A stretch of DNA of 27,182 nt from assembly GCA_035461175.1 (NCBI GenBank), contig DATHVR010000119.1, positions 1 to 27,182 of the forward strand, written 5' to 3'. Origin of the DNA: DATHVR01 sp035461175. Lineage in GTDB: Bacteria > Actinomycetota > Acidimicrobiia > Spongiisociales > ZC4RG35. A model generated the notes under the pieces. That model made no database searches, was not told where the DNA came from, and saw only the letters and a program-made list of their open reading frames with translations. The stretch's first letter is position 1. Each line of letters starts with the position of its first letter. A program made the position numbers and the translations under genes. Shown one piece after another: positions 15,838 to 23,858 of this stretch.

Positions 15838-16932
15838 TCAGAGCTGGATCGGGTTGACGATGTCGAGGATGACGGCCGCCAGAGTCAGGAAGGCGAAGAG
15901 GCCAATCACAGCCACCGCCACTGGAACCAGGCGGCGCACATCCGGCTCCCTACCGGTGACCTTCTGCCACAGAGCGACGGCGAAATGCCCTCCGTCCAGC
16001 GGGAGGAGCGGGATGACGTTGAAGGTGGCGAGGATGACGTTGATCGAGGCCAGCAACGCCACGTAGTTGGCCACACCCAGAGTCTCAACCTGGCTTCCGA
16101 GGTTGGCCATCCCGATCGGGCTGACGGGGCGGATCTCGGGGGGAATGTCGGTCTCTCCGACGAAGACGCCGGCAAGACGCAGCAGCGATTCTGGCTGGAT
16201 GATGTTGCCCATCACCTGGAAAGTGACCCCGACATAGGCCCCCACCTGTTCGCCCGCCATCCCGATCCCCTCGAAGAACCCGACCGCACGCTCGGTCAGC
16301 GTGGCGCTTACGCCCAGGAACCCCTCCATCTCGCCTGTCTCGGGCGAGGGACGGGAGCCCACGGTGACGGGCAGTTCAAGCCGTTCACCATCCCGCAGGA
16401 CCGTCAGCGTCACCTCTTCACCCGGTCGCGATGCCAGGATTCCCGAGATGTCCGCCCATTCCTCGTAATCGGTGCCGTCGAGGGCGACGATCCGGTCGCC
16501 GGCCTCCAATCCGGCCCCGTCGGCCGCAGTTGCGGGGATCACCTCGCTGACGACGGGCACGACATCCTGCACACCGACAGCGAAGAAGATCCCGAGAAAC
16601 ATCACGAAGGCGAGGAAGAAGTTCATCCCCACCCCGGCCAGCACCACCACCGCCTTCTTCCAGAACGGCTTCTCGCGGTAGGTACGACCTACGTCCTCGG
16701 GGGCGACCTCCTCGAAGGGGTTCATGCCGACGATGCGGACGTAGCCGCCGGCCGGGATCGCCTTGATGCCGTACTCGGTCTCGCCCCGGCGGAACGACCA
16801 CAGGCGGGGTCCGAAGCCGAAGAAGAACTCGGTTGCCTTCATCCCCGTCGCTTTGGCGGCGATGAAGTGCCCGGCCTCGTGAGCGGTCACGAAGACGAGG
16901 AGCGCGATGATGCCGATCAGGCCTCCGATCAT
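15838..16932 (-). CDS. rseP: Site-2 protease, M50 family (RseP/Rip1 type)
   Basis: Membrane-embedded zinc metalloprotease that cleaves transmembrane anti-sigma factors or signal peptides; the mycobacterial homologue at this position is Rip1. It has 364 residues. The active-site HEAGH is at 18-22 in the first membrane helix, and the third zinc ligand is D313 in LLPLDGGH. Other hydrophobic helices lie at about 95-120, 290-310 and 335-360. One PDZ domain is at about 122-195 (VIPATAADGAGLEAGDRIVALDG). The start ATG gives a family-typical short N-terminus. It follows dxr by 4 bp. No anti-sigma substrate gene is in the window. Confidence 0.96.
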   Translation of the reverse strand: MIGGLIGIIALLVFVTAHEAGHFIAAKATGMKATEFFFGFGPRLWSFRRGETEYGIKAIPAGGYVRIVGMNPFEEVAPEDVGRTYREKPFWKKAVVVLAGVGMNFFLAFVMFLGIFFAVGVQDVVPVVSEVIPATAADGAGLEAGDRIVALDGTDYEEWADISGILASRPGEEVTLTVLRDGERLELPVTVGSRPSPETGEMEGFLGVSATLTERAVGFFEGIGMAGEQVGAYVGVTFQVMGNIIQPESLLRLAGVFVGETDIPPEIRPVSPIGMANLGSQVETLGVANYVALLASINVILATFNVIPLLPLDGGHFAVALWQKVTGREPDVRRLVPVAVAVIGLFAFLTLAAVILDIVNPIQL

Positions 16933-16936
16933 GGCG

Positions 16937-18100
16937 TCAAATTACCCCTCGGCTCGATTTATCGGTAGCGATTCGCTCGGCCGCCAGGCGGCGGGCCTCG
17001 GCGTCGGCGGCGAGGACTTCCTCCAGGGTGGAGGCGGGCCACCCGTCCAGTTGCTCCACCACCGAAGCCACCACGTCGACGATCCCGGGGAACGGCAGCC
17101 GGCCGTCGAGAAAGGCGGCCACCGCCACCTCGTCGGCGGCGTTGAGTGCCGCCGGGGCGCCCCTGCCCCTGCGCCCGGCGGCATAGGCGAGGTCGAGGGC
17201 CGGGAAGGTGGTGCGGTCGACCTCCTCAAAAGTCAGTTGCCGTCCCTCCAACTCGAACCGTTTCCCGGGCGCCGGGGCTCGGCGCGGATAGGTGAGGGCG
17301 TACTGGATCGGAATCCGCATGTCGGGATAGCCAAGATGGGCCTTGAGAGACCCGTCGACGAACTCGACCGCGGAGTGGACGATGGAGCCCGGATGCACGA
17401 CGACGTGGATGCGGTCGAAGTCGACCCCGAACAGGTGATGGGCCTCGATCACCTCCAGGCCCTTGTTGATAAGGGTGGCGGAATCGACCGTGATCCGGCC
17501 TCCCATGTCCCAGGTCGGGTGGGCCAGCGCCTGCTCCGGTGTCACGGCAGCGGTCTCGTCGGCCGACCAGCCTCGAAACGGCCCACCCGAGGCAGTGAGG
17601 AGGATGCGGGCGACATCATCAAGGTGCTCCCCGGCCAGGCATTGATGGAGAGCGGAGTGCTCGGAATCGACCGGAATCAGTTCGCCCGACCCGGCCTGCA
17701 GCGTCTTCATGACCAGGTCCCCGGCCGCCACCAGGCTTTCCTTGTTGGCCAGTGCCACCCGATTGCCCGCTTCCAGGCCGGCCAGGGTTGGTTCCAGGCC
17801 GGCGGCTCCCACGACACCGTTCACCACCACCTGGCCGGGCCGGGCCGCGAGGGCGGTGACGGCCCCCGGCCCGTACTGGACAGGGCGGCCCCTCATCAGG
17901 TCGTCGAACTCGGAACGCTCCGCCACGGTGCCGCCTGCCACCGCCAGATCGGCTGCGGGCAGGTGGGCGGCGATTTCGGCCAGTTCGGTCGAGGGTCGGT
18001 AGGCGGCCACGGCCGCCACCTCGAGGCCCAATCTGGCTGCCACTTCCAGGGTCTGGCGACCGATCGAGCCGGTGACCCCGAGAATCGTCAGGGGCCGCAA
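16937..18100 (-). CDS. dxr: 1-deoxy-D-xylulose 5-phosphate reductoisomerase
   Basis: NADPH-dependent second enzyme of the MEP pathway. It has 387 residues from a TTG start. The nucleotide-binding GVTGSIGRQTLEV begins at residue 8. ALANKESLVAAG is at 117-127, metal ligands D145 and E147 lie in PVDSEHSALHQCL, and E216 in NKGLEVIEAHHLF completes the site; ASGGPFR and HPTWDMGGRITVDSATL are also standard. I chose TTG at 18100 because no ATG or GTG lies at the family N-terminus, and this codon sits 2 bp after the cdsA stop, allowing re-initiation. The frame runs on antiparallel-free into cdsA but without DXR-like sequence. Confidence 0.96.
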   Translation of the reverse strand: MRPLTILGVTGSIGRQTLEVAARLGLEVAAVAAYRPSTELAEIAAHLPAADLAVAGGTVAERSEFDDLMRGRPVQYGPGAVTALAARPGQVVVNGVVGAAGLEPTLAGLEAGNRVALANKESLVAAGDLVMKTLQAGSGELIPVDSEHSALHQCLAGEHLDDVARILLTASGGPFRGWSADETAAVTPEQALAHPTWDMGGRITVDSATLINKGLEVIEAHHLFGVDFDRIHVVVHPGSIVHSAVEFVDGSLKAHLGYPDMRIPIQYALTYPRRAPAPGKRFELEGRQLTFEEVDRTTFPALDLAYAAGRRGRGAPAALNAADEVAVAAFLDGRLPFPGIVDVVASVVEQLDGWPASTLEEVLAADAEARRLAAERIATDKSSRGVI

Positions 18101-18102
18101 GG

Positions 18103-19371
18103 TCAGAGCAGGTCGCGGAGCAGCAGGAACACGTAGGCGGCGGGAACGGCGAAGAGGAAACTGTCGATGCGGTCGAGCATGCCCCCGTGGCCGGGCAGAA
18201 CTGAGCCCATGTCCTTGACTCCCAGCGACCGCTTGACCATCGACTCGGCCAGGTCGCCGACCGGGCCGATCACGGCGAGGATGGCGGCGAGAAGGACGGA
18301 TCCGGCGAAGCCGAGTTCCTCGTAGGGAGGCAGCGTCGACAGCACGGCCGCCGTCACCAGCGCCGCCGCCACGCCTCCGGCGAATCCCTCCACGGTCTTG
18401 TTGGGCGAAAGGGTGGGGGCGAGGGGGCGACTCCCGAATCCGCGACCGACGAAGTATGAGCCGATGTCGATCATGGCCGTCACCAGGCCCACCATGAGGA
18501 TGTATGCCACCGGGTGGGGTGAGGCCGCGATCGGGATGGCGAAGGCGAGCAGTGCCACCCACACCATTCCGAACACGGTCAACGAGGCGTTCTCGAGGGG
18601 ATGTCGCCGATGGACCAGCGAGTAGGCCAGCGCCACGATCACAGTGGCCACCAGAGTCACCCCCGCCAGGGCATAGATTCCGTTGGTGTGGATCAGGACC
18701 GGGATGGCGATGACCCCGATCAGACCGACCAGCGCCAGCGGGGCATAGCCGGTCCGGCGCAGGGTGGCGTAGAACTCCCCGAGGGACACCAGCATGATCA
18801 TGGTGAGGAAGGCCGTGAACCACCATCCGCCCAGATACAGGCTGCCGATGAGGAGGGCGACCAAAAGCACGGCCGAGCCGATACGCAGAGCGAGGTCGGA
18901 GGAGCGAGCCTGTTCCATCGCCTCGACGTCTTCTTCGGTGACACCGCGCTCGCCGGTCACATCCTCGAACCCGACCAGCCCGGTGTCGACCCCGGCCATG
19001 GTGGCCGAGACCGCCTGGCGCTCGAACGAGGAGTCCTGCAGTCGGCGAATCTCCTCGGCCAAGCCCTTGTACTCCTCGGTGGTGGCGCCCACATAGGCTT
19101 CCTGATCCATGTCGTCGAGGCGGGACGGGGCGGTAGCCATAGCCTCCCAGTCGGTCAGATCGACATCCTCGGTGGGGGGAGAATCGGGGCCGGGCGGAGA
19201 GGCGGTGGCGGAAGGGCCTGTGTCAGCCGGCGTGGCGGCGGGGTCGGTCGGCTCGGAGGGTGAACTCGACGAGCGGGCGGGCCCGGAGCCGGAGGCGCCC
19301 AGTTCGTCGACCGGATCCTCGTCGACCGGCTCCTCCCAGGGGCGGCGAAAGCGGGGGCGCTCGTCGCTCAC
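18103..19371 (-). CDS. cdsA: Phosphatidate cytidylyltransferase with long N-terminal extension
   Basis: Makes CDP-diacylglycerol from CTP and phosphatidic acid in the cytoplasmic membrane. It has 422 residues. The membrane part (about 160-422) has at least seven hydrophobic helices, MIDIGSYFVGR, LSPNKTVEGFAGG, and the CDS signature at about 377-403 (SMVKRSLGVKDMG, LPGHGGMLDRIDS). Before it are about 158 soluble residues, rich in Pro, Ser, Asp and Glu and predicted disordered up to about 75, with a possible amphipathic helix at 98-118. GTG start; the frr TGA lies 1 bp upstream (TGAGGTG). The extension has no recognisable domain. Actinomycete CdsA proteins often have some extension, so length alone is not proof of novelty. 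Confidence 0.95.
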   Translation of the reverse strand: MSDERPRFRRPWEEPVDEDPVDELGASGSGPARSSSSPSEPTDPAATPADTGPSATASPPGPDSPPTEDVDLTDWEAMATAPSRLDDMDQEAYVGATTEEYKGLAEEIRRLQDSSFERQAVSATMAGVDTGLVGFEDVTGERGVTEEDVEAMEQARSSDLALRIGSAVLLVALLIGSLYLGGWWFTAFLTMIMLVSLGEFYATLRRTGYAPLALVGLIGVIAIPVLIHTNGIYALAGVTLVATVIVALAYSLVHRRHPLENASLTVFGMVWVALLAFAIPIAASPHPVAYILMVGLVTAMIDIGSYFVGRGFGSRPLAPTLSPNKTVEGFAGGVAAALVTAAVLSTLPPYEELGFAGSVLLAAILAVIGPVGDLAESMVKRSLGVKDMGSVLPGHGGMLDRIDSFLFAVPAAYVFLLLRDLL

Positions 19372-19372
19372 C

Positions 19373-19924
19373 TCACACTTCCCGCAGTTCCGCTTCCTTG
19401 TGCTCCACCAGCGTGTCGATCCGGTCGGTGTGGCTGTCCGTCACATCCTGGAGTTCCTTCTCGCCGCGACGGATGTCGTCGTCGGAGATCTCTCCATGCA
19501 GGGCTTCCATATCGGCCTTGGTGTGGCGGCGGATGTTGCGCACCGCCACCCGGCCTTCTTCCGCCATGCCGCGAACGAGTCGCACCAGCTCCTCCCGCCG
19601 CTCTTCGGTGAGCGGGGGAAAGGCGAGGCGGATCACGGTGCCGTCGTTGCTGGGGTTGAGGCCGAGATCGGATTGGCTGATGGCCCGTTCGATGTCGCCG
19701 AGGCTCGAGCGGTCGAAGGGGGCCACCATCAAGAGCCGGGGCTCGGGGACCGAGACCGAGGCCAACTGCAGCAGCGGCGTCGCTTGGCCGTAGTAGTCCA
19801 CGGTGATGCGGGCGAGGATCTGGGGGTTGGCCCGCCCTGTCCGAACGGTGGCGAACTCGGACATGACGTGTTCGACCGCCTGGTTCATCTTCTCGCCGGC
19901 TTCCGCCAGCAGCTCTTCCATCAT
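19373..19924 (-). CDS. frr: Ribosome recycling factor
   Basis: Splits post-termination ribosomes with EF-G. It has 183 residues, the usual size of about 185. The family core is present: MNQAVEHVMSEFATVRTGRA, then ARITVDYYGQATPLLQLA, the PEPRLLMVAPFDRSS block, GTVIRLAFPPLTEERREEL and VRNIRRHTKADM. GAGGAGG lies 5 nt before the first of two adjacent ATGs, so 19924 is favoured. It follows pyrH by 22 bp and is separated from cdsA by 1 bp. The pyrH-frr pair is near-universal in bacteria. Confidence 0.98.
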   Translation of the reverse strand: MMEELLAEAGEKMNQAVEHVMSEFATVRTGRANPQILARITVDYYGQATPLLQLASVSVPEPRLLMVAPFDRSSLGDIERAISQSDLGLNPSNDGTVIRLAFPPLTEERREELVRLVRGMAEEGRVAVRNIRRHTKADMEALHGEISDDDIRRGEKELQDVTDSHTDRIDTLVEHKEAELREV

Positions 19925-19946
19925 CGGTGCCTCCTCGAAGGACCCG

Positions 19947-20660
19947 TCAGCGAACGACCGTCCCGATGGGCTCGCCTCGCACCGCCCGGAGGATCGTTCC
20001 TGGATCGGTCATGTCGAACACGACGATGGGGACGTCGTGCTCCTTGCACATCGTAACGGCGGTCGAGTCCATCACCCGGAGATCCCGGGACAGGAAGTCC
20101 ATGTAGGTCAGTTCGGGGAGCAACACGGCGTCGGGATTCGCCACCGGGTCCGAGTCGTAGATCCCGTCGACCTTGGACGCCTTGAGCAGTGCCTCCGCGC
20201 CGATCTCCACCGCCCGCAAGGCGGCGGTGGTGTCAGTGGTGAAGAACGGGTTCCCGGTTCCGGCGGCGAAGATCACCACCCGGCCCTTCTCTAGGTGACG
20301 GATCGCCTTCAGGCGTATGTAGGGCTCGGCCAGTTGCTGCATGGTGATGGCTGACTGGACCCGCGTCTCCACCCCGGCCTTCTCAAGCGCGTCGCGGAGG
20401 GCGAGAGCGTTGATGACGGTGGCCAGCATCCCCATGTAATCGGCGGCGGCGGGGTCCATTCCCCGGGCGGCCTGGGAGACGCCCCGAAAGATATTGCCGC
20501 CGCCCACCACGATGGCGATCTCCACCCCGGTGTTGTGGGCCTCGGCCACCTCTTGGGCCACCCGGTTGACGGTGGCGGGATCGATGCCGTAGCCGATCTC
20601 GGGGTCGGCGAAGGCTTCGCCGGAGAGCTTGAGGAGCACCCGGCGAGTGCCTGGGGTCAC
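19947..20660 (-). CDS. pyrH: UMP kinase
   Basis: Hexameric bacterial UMP kinase of the amino-acid-kinase fold, making UDP for nucleotide and cell-wall synthesis. It has 237 residues. The ATP/UMP-binding KLSGEAF opens the protein. VVGGGNIFRG, ADYMGMLATVINALAL, AAGTGNPFFTTDTTAALRA and KASKVDGIYDSDP are the family blocks, ending with PIVVFDM and GTVVR. The GTG start is 1 bp after the tsf stop (TGAGGTG), the same junction as frr-cdsA, with AGG of the stop region likely serving as a weak ribosome-binding site. The position between tsf and frr is standard. Confidence 0.97.
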   Translation of the reverse strand: MTPGTRRVLLKLSGEAFADPEIGYGIDPATVNRVAQEVAEAHNTGVEIAIVVGGGNIFRGVSQAARGMDPAAADYMGMLATVINALALRDALEKAGVETRVQSAITMQQLAEPYIRLKAIRHLEKGRVVIFAAGTGNPFFTTDTTAALRAVEIGAEALLKASKVDGIYDSDPVANPDAVLLPELTYMDFLSRDLRVMDSTAVTMCKEHDVPIVVFDMTDPGTILRAVRGEPIGTVVR

Positions 20661-20661
20661 C

Positions 20662-21279
20662 TCAGGATCCCTCGCCGATGGCGACCCGCTCGATGCGGCC
20701 GACGCTGATGTTCTCGCCCATCTTGGCCGCCAGGCCGGCGACCATCTCCCCCACCGTTCCTTCGAACTTCTCGGGATTGACGAAGGTCTGGTCGTAGAGA
20801 ACCGTGTCCTGGTAGAACTTCTCCAGCCGTCCTTCGACGATCTTGGGAATCACGTTCTCCGGCTTGCCTTCCCCGGCCGCCTGCCGCTCCATGATCGAGC
20901 GCTCGGTGGCGAGCTCGTCGGCGTCGACGTCGTCGCGTGTGATCCAGCGTGGGTTGCCCCACGACACGTGGAGGGCGATGTCGTTGGCGGCGTCCTTGAA
21001 TTCGTCGCTCTTGGCGACGAAGTCGGTCTCGCACGCCAGTTCCACCAGTACCCCGACCACGGGTCGGTCGTTCTGAACATGGAGGTAGAAGCCGACGGCG
21101 CCCTCGCTTGCTTCCCGGTCGGCCCGCTTGGCCGCCTTGGCCAGGCCCTTCTCCCGGAGGTGCTGGAAGGCCTTGTCGTAGTCGCCACCGGCCTCCTGGA
21201 GGGCCTGTTTGGCGTCCATCATCCCCACCCCGGCCGCCTGTCGGAGGGTCTGCACATCCTTGGCACTGAAATCAGCCAT
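20662..21279 (-). CDS. tsf: Elongation factor Ts, short form
   Basis: Nucleotide-exchange factor for EF-Tu. It has 205 residues, compared with about 270-280 in Streptomyces, Mycobacterium and E. coli, and about 200 in Thermus. The UBA-like N-terminal domain has VQTLRQAAGVGMMDAKQALQEAGG, and the EF-Tu-contact TDFVAK is at 85-90. The tail QTFVNPE and the RIERVAIGEGS end match the family terminus, so the protein is complete but carries a reduced core with one subdomain shortened. The ATG at 21279 overlaps the rpsB end by 8 bp and precedes the conserved start MADFSAKDVQ. Confidence 0.95.
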   Translation of the reverse strand: MADFSAKDVQTLRQAAGVGMMDAKQALQEAGGDYDKAFQHLREKGLAKAAKRADREASEGAVGFYLHVQNDRPVVGVLVELACETDFVAKSDEFKDAANDIALHVSWGNPRWITRDDVDADELATERSIMERQAAGEGKPENVIPKIVEGRLEKFYQDTVLYDQTFVNPEKFEGTVGEMVAGLAAKMGENISVGRIERVAIGEGS

Positions 21280-22015
21280 TGCTTCCGCCCAGGCTGTCGT
21301 CGCCCTCGGCCTTGACGACCCGCTTCTTGGAGGCGACCTCTTGGCCTTCCAGCGCCGCGTCGGCAATCGCCCCGGCGATCAGGTCGGCCGAACGGATGGC
21401 ATCGTCGTTGCCGGGTATCACGTAGTCGACGGCATCCGGGTCGCTGTTCGAGTCCACCAGGGCGATGAGCGGGATTCCGAGGCGCGCCGCCTCGGCAACG
21501 GCGGTGGTCTCGGTGTTGACGTCGACGATGAACACGGCGTCGGGGAGGCGGGTCATGTCCACCACGCCCCCCAGGTTCATCTCCAGCTTCTCGCGCTCGC
21601 GCCGGAGGCGGAGCCGCTCCTTCTTGGGAAGCGCCTCGATCTCTTTCGTCTCCTCCATCTGGCGAAGCTCTTTCAAGTAGTAGATCCGCTTCTGGATGGT
21701 GGTGAAGTTGGTGAGCATCCCGCCCAGCCACCGGTAGGTGACATAAGGGTTGTGGGAACGGCCGGCATGCTCCATGATCGGAGCCTGGGCCTGCTTCTTG
21801 GTACCGACGAACAAGACCGACCCGCCGTTGGAGGCGAGCTGCTTGACGAAGTCGGTGGCCGTTTCGATCTGCTCTACGGTCTGTCGCAAATCGATGATGT
21901 GGATGCCGTTGCGTTCCCCGTAGATGTACGGCTTCATCTTCGGGTTCCAGCGTCGGGTCTGATGCCCGAAGTGGACGCCGGCCTCCAGGAGCTGCTTCAT
22001 CGTGACAGCGCTCAT
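21272..22015 (-). CDS. rpsB: 30S ribosomal protein S2
   Basis: Ribosomal protein at the 30S head-body junction. It has 247 residues. Signature segments are MKQLLEAGVHFGHQTRRWNPKM (written here in two parts: MKQLLEAGVHFGHQ, then RRWNPKM), YIYGERNGIHIIDL, VLFVGTKKQAQ, YVTYRWLGGMLTNF, DAVFIVDVN, and PLIALVDSNSDP before VDYVIPGNDDA. AAAGGAC lies about 6 nt before the ATG. It is the first gene of the rpsB-tsf-pyrH-frr-cdsA-dxr-rseP run and is preceded by a 148-bp leader/promoter region. Confidence 0.98.
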   Translation of the reverse strand: MSAVTMKQLLEAGVHFGHQTRRWNPKMKPYIYGERNGIHIIDLRQTVEQIETATDFVKQLASNGGSVLFVGTKKQAQAPIMEHAGRSHNPYVTYRWLGGMLTNFTTIQKRIYYLKELRQMEETKEIEALPKKERLRLRREREKLEMNLGGVVDMTRLPDAVFIVDVNTETTAVAEAARLGIPLIALVDSNSDPDAVDYVIPGNDDAIRSADLIAGAIADAALEGQEVASKKRVVKAEGDDSLGGSNG

Positions 22016-22163
22016 GGGATGTCCTTTCCTGGTTGTTGTCCTCCGCTCGCCGGCAGCGGCTGCCTCACCGGTTTACCGGGCGCCCCGTTTCAGCCATGGC
22101 TGCACCAGTCGGGGCGGGCGAACGTGTGTGATCGGCCTGGATGATAGAGGTGCCAGGCCCCGT
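22016..22163 (-). promoter_or_regulatory. rpsB promoter and structured leader
   Basis: Minus-strand TATCAT (22141-22146) is a five-of-six -10 match; the -35 is weak. From a start near 22134 a leader of about 119 nt would contain an outer stem of GCCCCG (22110-22115) with CGGGGC (22082-22087) enclosing the palindrome CAGCCATGGCTG (22091-22102), then a small hairpin, GGCAG-CGG-CTGCC (22052-22064), before the Shine-Dalgarno. This may be where free S2 represses its own operon, as known in E. coli, but the structure is not one I recognise. The box also lies in the loop of a 7-bp stem (22134-22140 with 22153-22159) just after the sigma-factor stop. Confidence 0.45.
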
Positions 22164-22946
22164 TCAGAGAATCGGCGGCTCGGCGAGTCGGTTGCGGAGC
22201 GACATCACCGTCTTGGCGTGGATCTGACAGACCCGCGACTCGGTCACACCGAGGACCTCGCCGATTTCGGCCAGCGTCAACCCCTCGTAGTAGTAGAGGG
22301 TGACGACCAACCGCTCCCGGTCGGGGAGACGGTTGATCGAATCCACCAGAAGGCGGCGCGTCTCCTCCGCCTGGAACATCGCCTCCGGCGACACTCCGGT
22401 GGGATCGGCGACCAGGTCCTTGAGGGTGGTGGTGGCTTCCCCCGATCCGACCGTCTGGTCGAGGGCGGCGATACCGAGCAACGAGATCTCCGATAGGTCG
22501 TTCTGGACCGACTCGACATCGGTCTCCATGTGCTCGGCCAGTTCCTCGTCGGTGGGACTGCGCTGAAGCCGGTGTTCCAATTCGACGATCGAGCGTTCCA
22601 GTTCACGGGCCTTGGCCCGCACCGAACGCGGCACCCAGTCGAAGGAGCGAAGCTCGTCGAGGATCGCCCCCTTGATGCGATTGATGGCGTAGGTCTCGAA
22701 CTTGAAGCCCCGCTCCGGCTCGAACTTGTCGATGGCATCGATCAGACCGAAGATTCCGTAGGAGGCAAGGTCGTTCTGGTCGACGTTGCGGGGAAGACCG
22801 GCCGCCACCCGTCCGGCGACGAACTTGACGAGGGGCGAGTAGTGGAGGATCAGGTTCTCGCGAAGCTTCTCGCTCCCCGAGGCCTTGAACTCGGCCCACA
22901 TTTCATTGATATCGGATGTCTGATCGCTCTTGACGCGATCCGTCAT
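22164..22946 (-). CDS. whiG: Alternative sigma factor of the FliA/WhiG (sigma-28) family
   Basis: RNA polymerase sigma factor of 260 residues. Region 2 is at about 30-105 (LILHYSPLVKFVAGRVAAGL, then DLASYGIFGLIDAIDKFEP and FETYAINRIKGAILDELRS with DWVPRSVR), region 3 about 110-185, and region 4 about 205-255 with the helix-turn-helix GLTLAEIGEVLGVTESRVCQIH. These are WhiG/FliA hallmarks rather than SigA or ECF. In Streptomyces whiG lies close to rpsB and controls sporulation; elsewhere the family drives flagellar genes. Location next to rpsB favours the WhiG branch. AGGGAAG lies 4 nt before the ATG. No anti-sigma (FlgM/RsiG-like) gene is in the window, so regulation is not visible. Confidence 0.9.
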   Translation of the reverse strand: MTDRVKSDQTSDINEMWAEFKASGSEKLRENLILHYSPLVKFVAGRVAAGLPRNVDQNDLASYGIFGLIDAIDKFEPERGFKFETYAINRIKGAILDELRSFDWVPRSVRAKARELERSIVELEHRLQRSPTDEELAEHMETDVESVQNDLSEISLLGIAALDQTVGSGEATTTLKDLVADPTGVSPEAMFQAEETRRLLVDSINRLPDRERLVVTLYYYEGLTLAEIGEVLGVTESRVCQIHAKTVMSLRNRLAEPPIL

Positions 22947-23018
22947 GGACTTCCCTCGTGCCTCGTACCGACCGGAGTGTAGGACGAGATCGGCCCGGGG
23001 CCTTCCTTTGCGGTCGTT

Positions 23019-23858
23019 TCATCCGCCAGACATCACCTCACCACCCTGGATCCGGACCAGCCCTTCTGCCTCCAGCCGTCCGAGGAGGCGGAGCAACTCG
23101 GGCCCGTCGCCGCCATGGGAAGCGATGAAGTCGTCGATCGGCATCCCTCCGGGCGGGATCGCGATTCCCTCGGGCAACAGGGGGCCGGGGCCCGGCTTCG
23201 GCGGGCCCAGCACCAACGAGAGGGCCTCGATCAGGTCGTCGGCGCCCAGCACCGGGACCGCCCCGTCGCGGATGAGGAGGTTGGTCCCGACGGAGGTGCG
23301 CCGGTTGATGTCACCCGGAACGGCGAAGACCTCCCGCCCCTGTTCGGCGGCCAATCGGGCGGTGATCAAGGCTCCGCCCTTGTCCGCCGCCTCCACGACC
23401 ACTACCGCCCGGGACAGGCCGCTGATGATGCGATTGCGGCGCGGGAACCTCCAGGCATCGGGTCGGGTCCCGGGCGGGTATTCGGAGATCACCGCTCCCC
23501 CGCCGGCAACGAGTTCCTCCCCCAATCGGGCGTGCTCGGGGGGATACCACACGTCGATTCCGGATCCGAGCACCGCTATCCCGCGACCGCCGGCGTCGAG
23601 GGTTCCCCGGTGGGCGGCACCGTCCACACCCCGGGCGAGGCCGCTTACCACCGTCCATCCGGCTCGCGCCACTGCCCCGGCCATTTGGCGGGCGAGTTCG
23701 AGCCCGTAACGAGTGGCGCGTCGGGTTCCCACCACGGCCACCGCCGGACCGTCCACGAGGACCCCTCGAACCCACAGCCGTTGCGGGGGATCTTCGATCG
23801 TCTCGAGTAGCGCCGGGTAGGCACCGGCGCCCGCTGCGACCTCGGCCGGGGAACTCAC
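23019..23858 (-). CDS. dprA: DNA-processing protein DprA
   Basis: Binds incoming single-stranded DNA and loads RecA during transformation; widely kept in non-competent bacteria too. It has 279 residues. The Rossmann-like core has VAVVGTRRATRYG near 41-53, SGLARGVDGAAHRGTL, LGSGIDVWYPPEH, SEYPPGT with WRFPRRNRIISGLS, and ITARLAAEQGREVFAVPGDI. A C-terminal winged-helix segment (about 230-275) follows. The N-terminal SAM-like domain present in many DprA proteins is missing. The GTG start overlaps the comM stop (GTGA), so the two are co-translated. A sigma factor gene follows after 72 bp. Confidence 0.95.
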   Translation of the reverse strand: MSSPAEVAAGAGAYPALLETIEDPPQRLWVRGVLVDGPAVAVVGTRRATRYGLELARQMAGAVARAGWTVVSGLARGVDGAAHRGTLDAGGRGIAVLGSGIDVWYPPEHARLGEELVAGGGAVISEYPPGTRPDAWRFPRRNRIISGLSRAVVVVEAADKGGALITARLAAEQGREVFAVPGDINRRTSVGTNLLIRDGAVPVLGADDLIEALSLVLGPPKPGPGPLLPEGIAIPPGGMPIDDFIASHGGDGPELLRLLGRLEAEGLVRIQGGEVMSGG

